In this document: positions 1-9,599 of the stretch, one piece after another | How the letters are laid out: each line of letters begins with the position of its first letter | Numbering within the stretch: the stretch's first letter is position 1 | Program-made: the position numbers and the translations under genes | NCBI RefSeq assembly: GCF_024347415.1 | Contig: NZ_AP025476.1 | Span: 2,542,001 to 2,606,000, forward strand | DNA: 64,000 nucleotides | Reading direction: 5' to 3' | Origin: Vibrio crassostreae | GTDB lineage: Bacteria > Pseudomonadota > Gammaproteobacteria > Enterobacterales > Vibrionaceae | Notes under the pieces: model-generated | Databases searched by the model: none | Seen by the model: the letters and a program-made list of their open reading frames with translations, nothing else | Told to the model about the DNA's origin: nothing

Positions 1-697
1 GTTCATCAACTTCCGATTGAACATTCGACAACATCAAACGAAGTTGGTGGTTTTTCTCTTCAAGTGACAAGAGTTCAGTTTCTGAAAGCTCTAGCTGCTT
101 CTCTAACTTGTTCATCTCTTGGGTTGGAGCGGATTGTTCTAGAGAAGACTGAGTTAGAGACAATGGTTTTTTTGCAGTTTCAGCAGAGCTTACTTGCTTG
201 GCAGGAGTAGTATTTTTTGCATCAGAACTCGAGTTTTTTGGTTTTGAAGCGACAGGCTTGCTCGCAGGAGCATCAAGCTTAGCAAGATGTGAGTTCATGA
301 TGTTGATAGCTTGCTGCGTCGAACTTGCACGTGTTTGCTCTAAAGAAGGCACACGTAAATTGCTGGCAGGCAGCAGACTATGGATATTCTGGTTTTCAAA
401 CGCTTGTGGGTTTAAGCGATAAATAGCCAACAGGGTTTGTTGGACTGAAACGGAGTTATCAGGGCGTAACTTTGAAGCAATAGACCACAATGTCTCTGAG
501 CTGCGAGTTGGACCATAGAAACGTGAAGGCTCAGCGCTATTCGATTGCGCTCTTTGAAGAGGTTCTGAAAACGTAGGCGCTGATTGTATCTGACCATTAG
601 GCCCTACAACTCGAATGGAATCTGCACGAACAACGGAAATCTGAGTCGCAATGATAAAGGCAAAAGGCATTAACCACGGCTTGAAAATTTGAAACAT
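1..697 (-). CDS. fimV: FimV/HubP polar hub protein, N-terminal part (runs off the left edge)
   Basis: 232 N-terminal residues are visible, starting at the ATG at 697. A hydrophobic signal peptide (about 1-25, ending VVRA) precedes the DSIRVVGPNG stretch typical of FimV/HubP. A LysM-like peptidoglycan-binding segment follows (about 61-118, with SETLWSIASKLRPDN and LLPASNLRVPS). Then comes a low-complexity Ser/Lys/Thr linker and the start of a coiled coil (about 194-232, EMNKLEKQLELSETELLSLE). In Vibrio this family (HubP) is an inner-membrane polar landmark that recruits ParA1, FlhG and chemotaxis proteins; in Pseudomonas FimV supports type IV pili. The cytoplasmic acidic repeats and the TPR end lie outside the window. 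It is downstream of, and on the same strand as, asd, separated by a terminator. Confidence 0.85.
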   Translation of the reverse strand, partial: MFQIFKPWLMPFAFIIATQISVVRADSIRVVGPNGQIQSAPTFSEPLQRAQSNSAEPSRFYGPTRSSETLWSIASKLRPDNSVSVQQTLLAIYRLNPQAFENQNIHSLLPASNLRVPSLEQTRASSTQQAINIMNSHLAKLDAPASKPVASKPKNSSSDAKNTTPAKQVSSAETAKKPLSLTQSSLEQSAPTQEMNKLEKQLELSETELLSLEEKNHQLRLMLSNVQSEVDE

Positions 698-856
698 AAA
701 AGGCTCAGCTAGGTGCTTAAATTCGGAAAAGTGATGATCTATTAAATATATCGGATAAATGACGTAAAACTATAGAGATGAAAACAAAAAATGTGTTGCA
801 GCAACAATATTCGCAGCAATTTCACACAATTTGACTAACAATATTTTTAATCGATT

Positions 857-884
857 AAAAAAGCCCCACTAAAGAGTGAGGCTT
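857..884 (-). terminator. Rho-independent terminator of asd
   Basis: Inverted repeat 861-870 / 875-884 with loop AAAG. Read on the minus strand it is followed by a run of T (857-860 and beyond). It separates asd from fimV. Confidence 0.75.
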
Positions 885-904
885 GTTTATCAAAGCAATA
901 AAGC

Positions 905-1918
905 TTAGAAGTAATCGCGAATCAGAACTTCAGCGATTTGAACTGCGTTTGTTGCCGCGCCTTTACGAACGTTATCAGCTACAACCCACATGTTCACGCC
1001 GCTGTGATGGCTGATGTCGTTACGAATACGACCAACCATTACGTGGTCTTTACCACCGGCATCACGAACTTGAGTTGGGAAGTCTAGCGCTTGGAATACT
1101 TCAACACCTTCTGTGTTCTCTAGAAGCTGAACCACTTGCTCTGCACCGATAGGCGCGCGAGTTTCAATGTGTAGAGATTCTGCGTGACCGTAGAATACTG
1201 GTACGCGAACACAAGTCGGGTTCACTGTGATTGAAGAATCAGCAAAGATTTTTTGAGTTTCCCAAACCATCTTCATCTCTTCACGCGTGTAGCCGTTCTC
1301 TGTAAATTCATCGATTTGAGGAATACAGTTGAAAGCGATCTGTTGTGAGAACGCTGAATTTTCAGCTGGCATACCGTTAAGAAGCTTAGCTGTTTGACCC
1401 GCTAGCTCATCGATACCTGGCTTACCTGCACCAGACACAGATTGGTAAGTTGAGACGTTAATACGCTCAAGACCCACTTCATCGTGAATTGGTTTTAGCG
1501 CTACTACCATTTGGATAGTCGAGCAGTTAGGGTTCGCGATGATGTTACGGTTACGGAACTCAGCAATTGCTTCAGGGTTCACTTCAGGCACAACCAGAGG
1601 AACATCGTATTCGTAACGGAAACGTGATGTGTTATCGATAACAACAACACCTTCATCAGCAGCAATTGGAGCCCAACGCTCTGAAAGTTCGCTACCTGCA
1701 GAGAAAAACGCAATATGTACTTGAGACCAATCGAAGTCTTCTACGTTTTGTACTTGTATTGTTTTGCCGTTAAAACGGGAAGTTTTGCCTTCACTACGTT
1801 CACTTGCTAGTAAGTGCAGTTCACCGACAGGGAATTTACGCTCTTTAAGTACTTCAAGAATGGTTTCACCAACCGCACCAGTCGCACCTAAAATAGCAAT
1901 ATTAAATTCTTGGCTCAT
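905..1918 (-). CDS. asd: Aspartate-semialdehyde dehydrogenase
   Basis: 337 aa. It reduces aspartyl phosphate to aspartate semialdehyde with NADPH, the branch point to lysine/DAP, threonine and methionine. The Rossmann motif GATGAVGETI is at 10-19 and the active-site Cys132 is in NPNCSTIQM. The sequence is of the Bacillus/Legionella-like (USG-1-like) class rather than the E. coli Asd class; vibrios commonly carry both types, so a second copy may exist elsewhere. It lies 12 nt downstream of pdxB on the same strand, so co-transcription is likely, and ends at a terminator before fimV. Confidence 0.95.
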   Translation of the reverse strand: MSQEFNIAILGATGAVGETILEVLKERKFPVGELHLLASERSEGKTSRFNGKTIQVQNVEDFDWSQVHIAFFSAGSELSERWAPIAADEGVVVIDNTSRFRYEYDVPLVVPEVNPEAIAEFRNRNIIANPNCSTIQMVVALKPIHDEVGLERINVSTYQSVSGAGKPGIDELAGQTAKLLNGMPAENSAFSQQIAFNCIPQIDEFTENGYTREEMKMVWETQKIFADSSITVNPTCVRVPVFYGHAESLHIETRAPIGAEQVVQLLENTEGVEVFQALDFPTQVRDAGGKDHVMVGRIRNDISHHSGVNMWVVADNVRKGAATNAVQIAEVLIRDYF

Positions 1919-1930
1919 TGTTTCTCTCTT

Positions 1931-3064
1931 TTATAAAGTTGGCTTTACCATAAAACCGAGTTTAGATAACGGCGTTAAATTACAAGATTCGTCGCCCGTT
2001 AACTCGACTGCACTGTATTCTCTACGGTCCCAATATTCTTTACGCATCTTGTCAAAAGAACCCGGCGTAGCGATATTGCGACGGAATAAGGCGTCGTCTT
2101 TGCGCACATCATAGATCAACTGAGTCAAATTGTGCAGTGTTGCTTCATCCCAAGCTCTATCTAATTTCATTTGAGGTACAGGCGCTGTCGGCAATAAGTC
2201 ACTTGCATACGCACGCTGTTCAGTACCTAAAAACTCACAATAACTGTTGAAGATCATCGTGGTACCACGCGCTTTACCCTCTAAACCGTAGCCCGCTACG
2301 TGAGGAGTTGCAAAAGCGAGTAACGGAAGAAGTTCAAAGTCGACTTCAGGTTCAAACTCAAATACATCAAGAACCGCAGTAAATCCATCAGCTTTTTGTA
2401 AACGAGCTTTTAGCGCTTGGTTATCCACCACAGGGCCACGAGCGGCATTAATCAGAATTTGATCAGCACGTAAGTTGTTCAGCACTTGATCATTGATCAA
2501 GTGATGCGTTGGAAACTCACCCGTCTTAGTGATTGGCGTGTGCAATGTAATAACGTCTGATTGCTCAAGCAGAGTCTCTAGCTCAGTAAATTCGCGAGAA
2601 TCACCCTCTTGTTGTTTTAGAGGATCGTTCAGCAGAACTTTAATACCTATGCCTTCTAAGCACTTCGCTAAGTAGCTGCCCACTTGACCACAGCCGATAA
2701 TACCAACCGTTTTATCAAAAACAGAGAAGCCTTGCTGCTGCGCAAGAACCATCATCGCACTGAACGCGTACTCAGCAACACCCACCTTGTTACAGCCAGG
2801 AGCCGCAGTAAAGAAAATGCCACGCTCTTTCATCAATTCTTGGTCAACGTGATCCATACCAGCCGTCGCAGTCCCGACAAACTTCAGCTTATTGGCTTTG
2901 CTGATTAATGACTCGTTTACTTTGGTAACAGAGCGAATCATCAATGCGTCTACGTCAACTAGGTCGTCAGCTGTTAATGTGCGACCAGACTTCATTGTCA
3001 CTTCCCCTAGCTGGCTAAATAGCGCTTCAGCGTAAGGCATATTTTCGTCGATTAAGATTTTCAT
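1931..3064 (-). CDS. pdxB: Erythronate-4-phosphate dehydrogenase
   Basis: 377 aa from the ATG at 3064 ([16 protein letters not shown]). An open frame extends 23 codons further upstream, but that part is not family-like and the E. coli protein begins at the same motif. This is a D-2-hydroxyacid dehydrogenase-fold enzyme that oxidises 4-phosphoerythronate in pyridoxal-phosphate biosynthesis. The NAD-binding motif [13 protein letters not shown], the substrate region [15 protein letters not shown] and the catalytic-histidine segment ([18 protein letters not shown]) are all present, as is the C-terminal PdxB dimerisation domain. It is upstream of asd with a 12-nt gap. Confidence 0.95.
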   Translation of the reverse strand: MKILIDENMPYAEALFSQLGEVTMKSGRTLTADDLVDVDALMIRSVTKVNESLISKANKLKFVGTATAGMDHVDQELMKERGIFFTAAPGCNKVGVAEYAFSAMMVLAQQQGFSVFDKTVGIIGCGQVGSYLAKCLEGIGIKVLLNDPLKQQEGDSREFTELETLLEQSDVITLHTPITKTGEFPTHHLINDQVLNNLRADQILINAARGPVVDNQALKARLQKADGFTAVLDVFEFEPEVDFELLPLLAFATPHVAGYGLEGKARGTTMIFNSYCEFLGTEQRAYASDLLPTAPVPQMKLDRAWDEATLHNLTQLIYDVRKDDALFRRNIATPGSFDKMRKEYWDRREYSAVELTGDESCNLTPLSKLGFMVKPTL

Positions 3065-3243
3065 TTGGCGAGTACTTTCGTTGGGGTCTATCGACCTAAA
3101 TGTGAATTGAAATGATTGTGCAAAATTCCACACACGGTGTCGAGTAGCAATTGGAATACATTATAAATAAAGGGCTGAATCGGCTAGCCTTGACAGACAA
3201 GAACCGAAACCAAAGTGAACACCCAAGATCAAACGGCTAAAAC

Positions 3244-3275
3244 GAAAAATGCCCGATTGAATAAACAATCGGGCA
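3244..3275 (-). terminator. Terminator of fabB and of the predicted FarS RNA
   Basis: Perfect 10-bp inverted repeat 3250-3259 / 3266-3275 (arm TGCCCGATTG), followed on the minus strand by TTTTT. It lies about 250 nt beyond the fabB stop, which leaves an unusually long 3' UTR. Confidence 0.85.
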
Positions 3276-3365
3276 AACATCCAGAACAAAAGGATCCTAT
3301 CTCGCTCTCCAGGAGACAGAGTCTTGCGTCTGTTCAACCAGTACTAACTAAGTCACTACTGATCA
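3244..3365 (-). ncRNA. farS: Predicted 3'-UTR-derived sRNA FarS (fatty-acid-regulated sRNA)
   Basis: The fabB mRNA has a roughly 280-nt non-coding 3' UTR ending in a strong terminator. In V. cholerae the Hfq-dependent sRNA FarS is released by RNase E from exactly this position and represses fadE acyl-CoA dehydrogenase mRNAs. Seen here: a terminator hairpin with a U tail, preceded by single-stranded and weakly paired sequence (for example 3275-3330), and no open frame with gene character between 3276 and 3523. The 5' end is a guess of about 120 nt, because the processing site cannot be read from sequence alone. The assignment rests on position and architecture, not on a sequence match. Confidence 0.55.
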
Positions 3366-3523
3366 AGCTCTGGAAACCTTTCAACTTTTAAACCTAGATT
3401 TAAAACCCATGTTTATAAAGCTTTGTTCTGTGGTTCATAATTAATGAGTTACCTGTGCGTGTTGGATCTACACTCGCGTAACCCTTTAACGATTAACCTT
3501 TGTATATCTGACTCAAGCCTAAA

Positions 3524-4735
3524 TTAAGCTTGGTACTTTTTGATTACTAGCGTTGCGTTCGTACCGCCGAAACCAAAGCTGTTAGACATAACCGTTGTTA
3601 GCTCTTGTTCACGAGCTTCAGTTACGATATCTAGGCCAGCAGCTGCTTCGTCTAGGTTAGAAACGTTAATGCTTGGAGCGATGAAGCCGTTGTCTAGCAT
3701 TAGCGTTGAGTAAATCGCTTCGTGTACGCCAGCTGCACCTAGAGCGTGACCTGTCATCGCTTTAGTTGCAGAAATTGCTGGGCTGTTACCGCCAAATACT
3801 TCTTGGATAGCGCCTAGCTCTTTCACGTCACCAACTGGAGTTGAAGTACCGTGAGTGTTCACGTAGTCAACGCCATCGACGTTTTGCATAGCCATCTTCA
3901 TACAACGAACCGCGCCTTCACCAGAAGGAGCAACCATGTCGTAGCCATCTGAAGTTGCGCCGTAACCTACGATCTCACCGTAGATTTTTGCGCCACGAGC
4001 AACTGCGTGCTCAAGCTCTTCAATTACTAGCATGCCGCCACCACCAGAGATAACGAAACCGTCACGGTCTGCATCGTAAGTACGAGAAGCCAGCTCAGGA
4101 GTGTCGTTGTACTTAGTAGAAAGTGCGCCCATTGCGTCGAACATCATAGTCAGAGACCAATCCAGTTCTTCACCGCCACCAGCGAATACAACGTCTTGCT
4201 TACCAAGTTGGATAAGCTCCATTGCGTGACCAATACAGTGTGCAGATGTCGCACATGCAGAGCTCATAGAGTAGTTCACACCACGGATTTTGAAAGGAGT
4301 TGCTAGACAAGCAGAAACCGTAGAAGCCATTGTACGTGGAACCATATATGGACCAACGCGCTTCACGCCTTTCTCACGAATGATGTCTACCGCGTTTACT
4401 TGGTTTAGAGATGAAGCACCACCTGAACCCGCAACGATACCCGTGCGGTCATTAGATACTTGATCTTCAGTTAAACCAGAATCAGCAATTGCTTGCTCCA
4501 TTGAAAGATAAGCGAATGCCGCTGCATCACCCATAAAGCGCATTTTTTTGCGATCGATATGGTCAGCAGGGTTCATTTTTAGGTTACCCCATACTTGAGA
4601 GCGCAAGCCATTTTCCTTGAACTGCTCTGAAGCGGTAATACCAGATTTACCCTCTTTCAGTGATGCTAAAACTTCTTCGACGTTGTTACCGATACTTGAA
4701 ACAATACCCATACCGGTGATTACGACTCGTTTCAT
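3524..4735 (-). CDS. fabB: 3-oxoacyl-[ACP] synthase I (KAS I)
   Basis: 403 aa. It condenses malonyl-ACP with acyl-ACP and is needed to elongate unsaturated intermediates. The Cys-His-His triad is complete: Cys161 in SSACATSAH, His295 in [11 protein letters not shown] and His330 in [12 protein letters not shown], with Lys325. Length and both thiolase-fold halves are normal. Its 56-bp upstream gap to mnmC holds the promoter and a FadR-like half-site. The 3' UTR is long and carries the predicted FarS RNA. Confidence 0.97.
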   Translation of the reverse strand: MKRVVITGMGIVSSIGNNVEEVLASLKEGKSGITASEQFKENGLRSQVWGNLKMNPADHIDRKKMRFMGDAAAFAYLSMEQAIADSGLTEDQVSNDRTGIVAGSGGASSLNQVNAVDIIREKGVKRVGPYMVPRTMASTVSACLATPFKIRGVNYSMSSACATSAHCIGHAMELIQLGKQDVVFAGGGEELDWSLTMMFDAMGALSTKYNDTPELASRTYDADRDGFVISGGGGMLVIEELEHAVARGAKIYGEIVGYGATSDGYDMVAPSGEGAVRCMKMAMQNVDGVDYVNTHGTSTPVGDVKELGAIQEVFGGNSPAISATKAMTGHALGAAGVHEAIYSTLMLDNGFIAPSINVSNLDEAAAGLDIVTEAREQELTTVMSNSFGFGGTNATLVIKKYQA

Positions 4736-4787
4736 GTGACATTCCTATAATTCTAAATTCAGCTAGATGATAACTAAGAAGCCTAAC

Positions 4788-4806
4788 AAAAGTGGTCAGC
4801 TTTCCT
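4788..4806. promoter_or_regulatory. Possible FadR operator upstream of fabB
   Basis: The stretch AAAGTGGTCAGCTTTCC contains the conserved TGGTCNG half of the FadR consensus, but the second half is poor. It lies about 55-70 nt upstream of the fabB ATG, where an activator site would be expected; FadR activates fabB in gammaproteobacteria. Weak evidence on sequence alone. Confidence 0.3.
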
Positions 4807-4863
4807 AGAAATTCGTACAATCCCTACCAACATATCGCTTCAAATCACAAAATGATAGATTTT

Positions 4864-6942
4864 ATGACTTCAATTACTAATGCAGAACTGGAATGGAATG
4901 AGTCTGGCACGCCAGTTTCAGACCAATTTGACGACGTTTACTTCTCCAATGTTAACGGTTTAGAAGAAACTCGCTACGTCTTTTTAAAGCAAAACCACCT
5001 TCCAGAGCGTTGGCTTGAACATGAACAACGCCGTTTTGTGATTGCAGAAACCGGCTTTGGCACAGGTTTGAACTTTCTTGCAGTTTGGCAATGGTTCGAT
5101 ACTTTCCTTAAAGATAACCCTCAAGCTATTACCAAAGAGTTACATTTCATCAGTTTTGAAAAATATCCTTTAAATAAAGAGGATCTCATCAAAGCACACC
5201 AATCGTGGCCAGAATTAGCCGAGTATGCGACGCAACTCCAAGAACACTACCCTATCGCCCTGCCGGAATGTCACCGCATTGTGCTGGGTGATGGCGCTAT
5301 CACGCTGGATTTATGGTTTGGTGATATCAAAGATTGTATGCCTAACGTCCCTACACCAAAACAAGGCTTAGTGGATGCTTGGTTCTTAGATGGCTTTGCA
5401 CCGAGCAAAAACCCAGAGATGTGGAATCAAAACCTGTTCAACGGTATGGCCAAGCTGGCTAAACAAGATTGTAGCTGCGCAACCTTCACCGCGGCTGGTT
5501 TTGTTCGCCGTGGTTTAATCGAAGCTGGCTTTGAGATGAAGAAGGTTAAAGGCTTTGGTACTAAGCGCGAAATGATTGCTGGCCGACTGGGCGAAAAGCA
5601 CGCTCACACCAACATCAAACCTTGGTATGGCCTATCAGAGCATAGTGACTCGCAAGACATCGCGATCATTGGTGGTGGTGTTGCTAGTGCTGCACTCGCT
5701 AAAACGCTGAGCCGCCGCGGTAAAGACATCACCCTTTATTGCGAGCACCCACAAGCAGCGGGCAATGCTTCAGGCAACAACCAAGGTGCAATTTACCCAT
5801 TGTTAAGCGAAGCGACATCGAACGTTTCTCGCGTGTTTGGTCCAGGCTTACTGTTTGCTCGCCAGTTCATCAATCAGGCGGCGCAATCTATTCAGTTTGA
5901 CCACAGTTGGTGTGGCGTGAACATTCTGATGTGGGATGAAGGCTCAACCAAAAAGCTCAATCGCATGTTGGAAGGCAATTTCCATACAGATTTGATTCAG
6001 CGTTTATCGCCAGAACAAGCAAATGAAAAGATTGGCCTACAGGTTGATAAAGAGAGTGTTTACTTCCCACTGGGTGGTTGGTTAAGTCCTCTACAACTGA
6101 CACAAGGCTTGATCGGAAAGTTAGAAGAGGCCAACCAAGTTAGCACTCACTATCAACATCAAGTGACTCAACTAGAGTGGCTCGAAGCTGAACAACAATG
6201 GTTGCTCATCATTGAGACACCACAAGGTGAGATTCAAACCAAGCATGACCAAGTGGTGGTTGCGAACGGCCACAAGTTCACTCAGTTTGAGCAGACTCAG
6301 CCAGTACCACTGACACCGGTTAAAGGTCAAGTGAGCCACATTCCGACCACGGATAACCTCAGTAAACTAAAAACCGTGTTGTGCTTTGATGGTTACTTAA
6401 CACCACAAAACCCAAACAATGGACACCATTGTATTGGCGCAAACTACGACAAAACCAACATCGACCAAGAGTTTGATATTGAGGTTCAGCAACATAATGG
6501 CGAGCGTCTGCATGGGTCACTGCCAGACCAAGCATGGACAAAAGATGTCGATACCAGTAGCAACCTAGCGCGCCAAGGTATCCGTAGCGTGAGCCGTGAC
6601 CACTTGCCATTTGTTGGCAATGTGGGTGATTTCGAAGCCATTAAAGATCAGTACCAAGATCTACACAACTTTAACCCACAGCGTGACTCGGTTGATGATG
6701 TTGAAACGGTGACAAGCTTCCCTAACCTATACTGTTTTATCGGATTAGGCTCACGTGGCTTGAGCTCTGCGCCATTATTGGCTGAAGTGTTAGCATCACA
6801 AATTTGTGGCGATCCGCTTCCCTTACCTGTCGATGTGCTTGAAGCGATTCACCCAAGCAGAATGTGGGTACGCAGGCTGCGTAAAGGTAAAGCATTAACC
6901 GCTGGCTGGGTTGCAGATAAGCACTCAAAAACAAATCAGTAG
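4864..6942 (+). CDS. mnmC: Bifunctional tRNA 5-methylaminomethyl-2-thiouridine biosynthesis protein MnmC
   Basis: 692 aa from the ATG at 4864 ([11 protein letters not shown]). Upstream in-frame GTG 4792 and ATG 4852 are less like the family start, and 4792 would overlap the fabB promoter. The N-terminal methyltransferase (MnmC2; SAM motif [12 protein letters not shown]) methylates nm5U34. The C-terminal FAD oxidoreductase (MnmC1; [20 protein letters not shown]) removes the carboxymethyl group from cmnm5U34 in the wobble position of certain tRNAs. The [12 protein letters not shown] stretch near the C-terminus is characteristic. It is divergent from fabB, as in enterobacteria. Confidence 0.95.
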   Translation: MTSITNAELEWNESGTPVSDQFDDVYFSNVNGLEETRYVFLKQNHLPERWLEHEQRRFVIAETGFGTGLNFLAVWQWFDTFLKDNPQAITKELHFISFEKYPLNKEDLIKAHQSWPELAEYATQLQEHYPIALPECHRIVLGDGAITLDLWFGDIKDCMPNVPTPKQGLVDAWFLDGFAPSKNPEMWNQNLFNGMAKLAKQDCSCATFTAAGFVRRGLIEAGFEMKKVKGFGTKREMIAGRLGEKHAHTNIKPWYGLSEHSDSQDIAIIGGGVASAALAKTLSRRGKDITLYCEHPQAAGNASGNNQGAIYPLLSEATSNVSRVFGPGLLFARQFINQAAQSIQFDHSWCGVNILMWDEGSTKKLNRMLEGNFHTDLIQRLSPEQANEKIGLQVDKESVYFPLGGWLSPLQLTQGLIGKLEEANQVSTHYQHQVTQLEWLEAEQQWLLIIETPQGEIQTKHDQVVVANGHKFTQFEQTQPVPLTPVKGQVSHIPTTDNLSKLKTVLCFDGYLTPQNPNNGHHCIGANYDKTNIDQEFDIEVQQHNGERLHGSLPDQAWTKDVDTSSNLARQGIRSVSRDHLPFVGNVGDFEAIKDQYQDLHNFNPQRDSVDDVETVTSFPNLYCFIGLGSRGLSSAPLLAEVLASQICGDPLPLPVDVLEAIHPSRMWVRRLRKGKALTAGWVADKHSKTNQ

Positions 6943-7000
6943 TTTCTAGTTCAACTATTCTGAATATCTAAATATTGGAAATACCTGAAACTAAAAGCTA

Positions 7001-7036
7001 AAAAGCCCGAGCGACATTATGTCCCTCGGGCTTTTT
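7001..7036. terminator. Bidirectional terminator between mnmC and the FMN reductase gene
   Basis: Inverted repeat AAAAGCCCGAG ... CTCGGGCTTTTT, with T-runs on both strands between convergent genes. Confidence 0.85.
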
Positions 7037-7062
7037 GTTGTTCGTGTTGATCTAACTTGTAT

Positions 7063-7584
7063 TTACAGCTTAGCAACCGCGTCTTTGATCTGCTGAGCAA
7101 TCTCTTCGTTGCTGATAGAACCAGACTCAAAATCAAAGTTATCGTAGAAGCTTGGTACTGAAACTGACGCTTTTACGTTTCCGCCAAAGTATGGCGCTGA
7201 ACCTGTTGCTGCGCCAAGTACCGTTTGTGCACCGCCTGGGCCAGGTGAAGTCGCTAGGTAAACCGCCGGCTTCTCGCCAAACACAGAGCGCTCAATGCGT
7301 GTCGCCCAATCAAATAGGTTTTTGTACGCAGCTGGGTAGTGGCCGTTGTGCTCAGCAAAAGAGATAACAAACGCATCTGCTTCAGCTAAATCACGTAAGA
7401 ATGCTTGTGCGCCTTCCGCTTGGCCAATCTCTTTTTCAGTGTCTTCACTGAACATAGGAACGTTGTAATCGTTGATGTTTAGAACTTTAACTTCAGCACC
7501 TTCAATCAAGTTAGCTGCGTAAGTTGCTAGAGTTTTGTTGATAGAAGTAGAGCTTGTGCTTGCGCCGAATGCGATAACTTTCAT
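7063..7584 (-). CDS. NADPH-dependent FMN reductase-family flavoprotein
   Basis: 173 aa. Flavodoxin-like fold of the NADPH-dependent FMN reductase family. The N-terminal beta-strand and phosphate loop is MKVIAFGASTSSTSINKTLA, the middle motif is FVISFAEHNGHYPAAYKNLFDW, and LATSPGPGGAQTVLG resembles the family's P-G-G segment. The likely reaction is NAD(P)H-dependent reduction of FMN or quinones; the substrate cannot be inferred. It stands alone between mnmC and yfcL. Confidence 0.8.
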   Translation of the reverse strand: MKVIAFGASTSSTSINKTLATYAANLIEGAEVKVLNINDYNVPMFSEDTEKEIGQAEGAQAFLRDLAEADAFVISFAEHNGHYPAAYKNLFDWATRIERSVFGEKPAVYLATSPGPGGAQTVLGAATGSAPYFGGNVKASVSVPSFYDNFDFESGSISNEEIAQQIKDAVAKL

Positions 7585-7759
7585 GATGTGACCTTTTCTG
7601 TAAATCCGTTAAGTGGGATTAGAATAACGTAGTCAGAAAATGGAACCATCACAAGGATTGAACGGACTCATTCAAAAATTTCGAATGAGTCTCAAATAAT
7701 TAACAGCTCAGCAAAATGGAAAGGAAGGGACTGAGCGGATAGTGATAAATTGTTAGCTA

Positions 7760-8023
7760 TTAAGCTTGGTTTTGCAGTTCAACCCAAAGGTCATTAACGA
7801 TGGTGCGATCTGCTGGCGTTAGTTCAGAGCGAGCGTCATCTAGGCTCTTCTCGATGCGTGCTTTTACTTCAGCTACGTCTTCAATGCCTTCTTCTTCACA
7901 TGAAGCCACTGACAGAGAAATATGACCACGTAAGTAACCACCAGCAAACAGTTCATCGTCTGATGCGTTTTCAATGCGAGCATCAATTACTTCAAGTAGT
8001 TTTTCTTCAAATTCGATAATCAT
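7760..8023 (-). CDS. yfcL: YfcL family protein
   Basis: 87 aa, small and acidic, without membrane segments. It matches the YfcL family in composition and in position beside epmC and close to mnmC and aroC, the same neighbourhood as in E. coli. Function is unknown. The start at 8023 has a good ribosome-binding site (AAGAGA) that overlaps the epmC stop region; the gap is 9 nt, so the pair is probably translated from one mRNA. Confidence 0.8.
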   Translation of the reverse strand: MIIEFEEKLLEVIDARIENASDDELFAGGYLRGHISLSVASCEEEGIEDVAEVKARIEKSLDDARSELTPADRTIVNDLWVELQNQA

Positions 8024-8032
8024 AATATTCTC

Positions 8033-8563
8033 TTATTTCACAATAAATTGGCTAGTACATAAAGGTTCTACATCGTAGAAGCTGCGTAATGCTTCAGAGA
8101 GCATTTTTACGCGAGGCGGAAGACCAGCTTCAAAGATACCCATGACTTCGCTGTGTACTTTATTCATAAAGGCCAAACGATCTGGCTCAAAATCGCCGTG
8201 TAGATTGTCACAGCTGACATTAAAAGGAAAGCCTGCACTCATCGCAATGATCCATTCATACGCTTGTGGGCGAATTTCTACTTTTTCAAACTCAGCTTGA
8301 ACCGACTCAGTTCGACCATCAGGCTCATACCAATAGCCAAAATCTTCCAACAAACGACGCTCAGGACCAGCGACACACCAGTGCGCTATCTCGTGAAGTG
8401 CAGACGCATAAAATCCGCGAGCAAATACGATACGGTGATGAGGAACCTCCCCATCGGCTGGCAGGTAAATAGGCTCGTCTGCACCCAGTTCGAGTTTGGT
8501 ATTGTAACTCTCGAAAAAGGTTTGATTGAAAATATCGATGATGTCTGGGTATTGGTGCGTCAT
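8033..8563 (-). CDS. epmC: Elongation factor P hydroxylase EpmC (YfcM)
   Basis: 176 aa from the ATG at 8563 (MTHQYPDIIDIFNQTF); an in-frame ATG at 8596 adds 11 residues not seen in the family. EpmC hydroxylates the beta-lysylated lysine of EF-P, the last step of the modification that helps ribosomes through polyproline. The metal-binding motif ASALHEIAHWCVAGPERR and DEPIYLPADGEVPHHRIVFA match closely. Neither start has a strong ribosome-binding site. It is followed by yfcL. Confidence 0.92.
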   Translation of the reverse strand: MTHQYPDIIDIFNQTFFESYNTKLELGADEPIYLPADGEVPHHRIVFARGFYASALHEIAHWCVAGPERRLLEDFGYWYEPDGRTESVQAEFEKVEIRPQAYEWIIAMSAGFPFNVSCDNLHGDFEPDRLAFMNKVHSEVMGIFEAGLPPRVKMLSEALRSFYDVEPLCTSQFIVK

Positions 8564-8862
8564 AAAATCAAATTTAAGTAAAAAGAACCGGGGCATTTTG
8601 CGTTTTTTTAAGCGCTCGGTAAAGCCCTATCACGAGCAATGGCATTAGGTTGCCCCCAATACTTTACTGTGACAATCGATTGCTGATCCCAGATTACACT
8701 ACTTTGAGGCGAATGATTAGTTTAGCTAATCTGAAACACACATTCACGGTACAAATATTCATTCGTCAATCAGCGTTTTTACTACTACACTCGCGCTTCA
8801 TTTTTATATCCCTAAGGCCTATAAGACTCCAATTTATAGACCTATATTATAGAGCTACAGCA

Positions 8863-9486
8863 ATGCTACTAAGTGTTTTGTATATCATTGGCATCACGGC
8901 AGAAGCCATGACCGGCGCTCTCAGTGCTGGCAAACAAAAAATGGATTGGTTTGGTGTAATGTTGGTTGCCAGTGCAACGGCAATTGGCGGCGGTACAGTA
9001 CGAGATATCTTACTCGGCCATTACCCTTTAGGTTGGGTTGAAAACCCACAGTATCTGGCAATCACCTGTATCGCAGGTGTTATTACAACCGGACTGGCTA
9101 AATGGGTTATCAAGCTCAAAGGGCTATTCATTCGTTTAGATGCACTAGGGCTTATCGTGTTCAGTATCATTGGTACTAAGGTAGCGATCACCATGGGTCT
9201 ACATCCAATGATCTGCATGGTGTCTGCGCTAGTCACGGGTGTCTTTGGTGGTTTACTACGCGACCTCATCTGTCGTCAAACACCATTGGTGTTGCATGAA
9301 GAGCTATATGCCTCTGTCGCACTTGTCGCTTCAGGTTTATACCTAGGTTTGCTTGAACTTGGCATTAACGACGTAACCGCGACGATTGTGACGCTTGTGG
9401 TTGGTTACTTGCTGCGTATGGCGGCTGTACGATTCAAGTGGCGTTTACCTTCGTTCCAGCTTGATCCTGAAAGCTCGGTACATTAG
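8863..9486 (+). CDS. TRIC-type membrane protein (UPF0126, YadS/YicG-like)
   Basis: 207 aa from the ATG at 8863, which gives the standard family length; the frame stays open 71 codons upstream but that part is not family-like. The protein has about seven hydrophobic segments and two internal repeats, each with the glycine motif GGGTVRDILLG (first) and GGLLRDLICR (second). The bacterial family forms trimeric intracellular-cation-like channels, and some members have been linked to glycine uptake. It is monocistronic and ends at a terminator shared with aroC. Confidence 0.88.
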   Translation: MLLSVLYIIGITAEAMTGALSAGKQKMDWFGVMLVASATAIGGGTVRDILLGHYPLGWVENPQYLAITCIAGVITTGLAKWVIKLKGLFIRLDALGLIVFSIIGTKVAITMGLHPMICMVSALVTGVFGGLLRDLICRQTPLVLHEELYASVALVASGLYLGLLELGINDVTATIVTLVVGYLLRMAAVRFKWRLPSFQLDPESSVH

Positions 9487-9513
9487 ATAATATATTCTCA
9501 ATTACGCAGAATA

Positions 9514-9550
9514 TAAAAAAGGGTTGCTTCATTACGAAGCAACCCTTTTT
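9514..9550. terminator. Bidirectional terminator between the TRIC-family gene and aroC
   Basis: Inverted repeat AAAAAAGGGTTGCTTC / GAAGCAACCCTTTTT around an ATTAC loop, located between convergent genes. Confidence 0.88.
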
Positions 9551-9599
9551 GTTTTTATCAAATCAGTTTCAAATCTGTTCCGATTACAACGAAGCAGAA

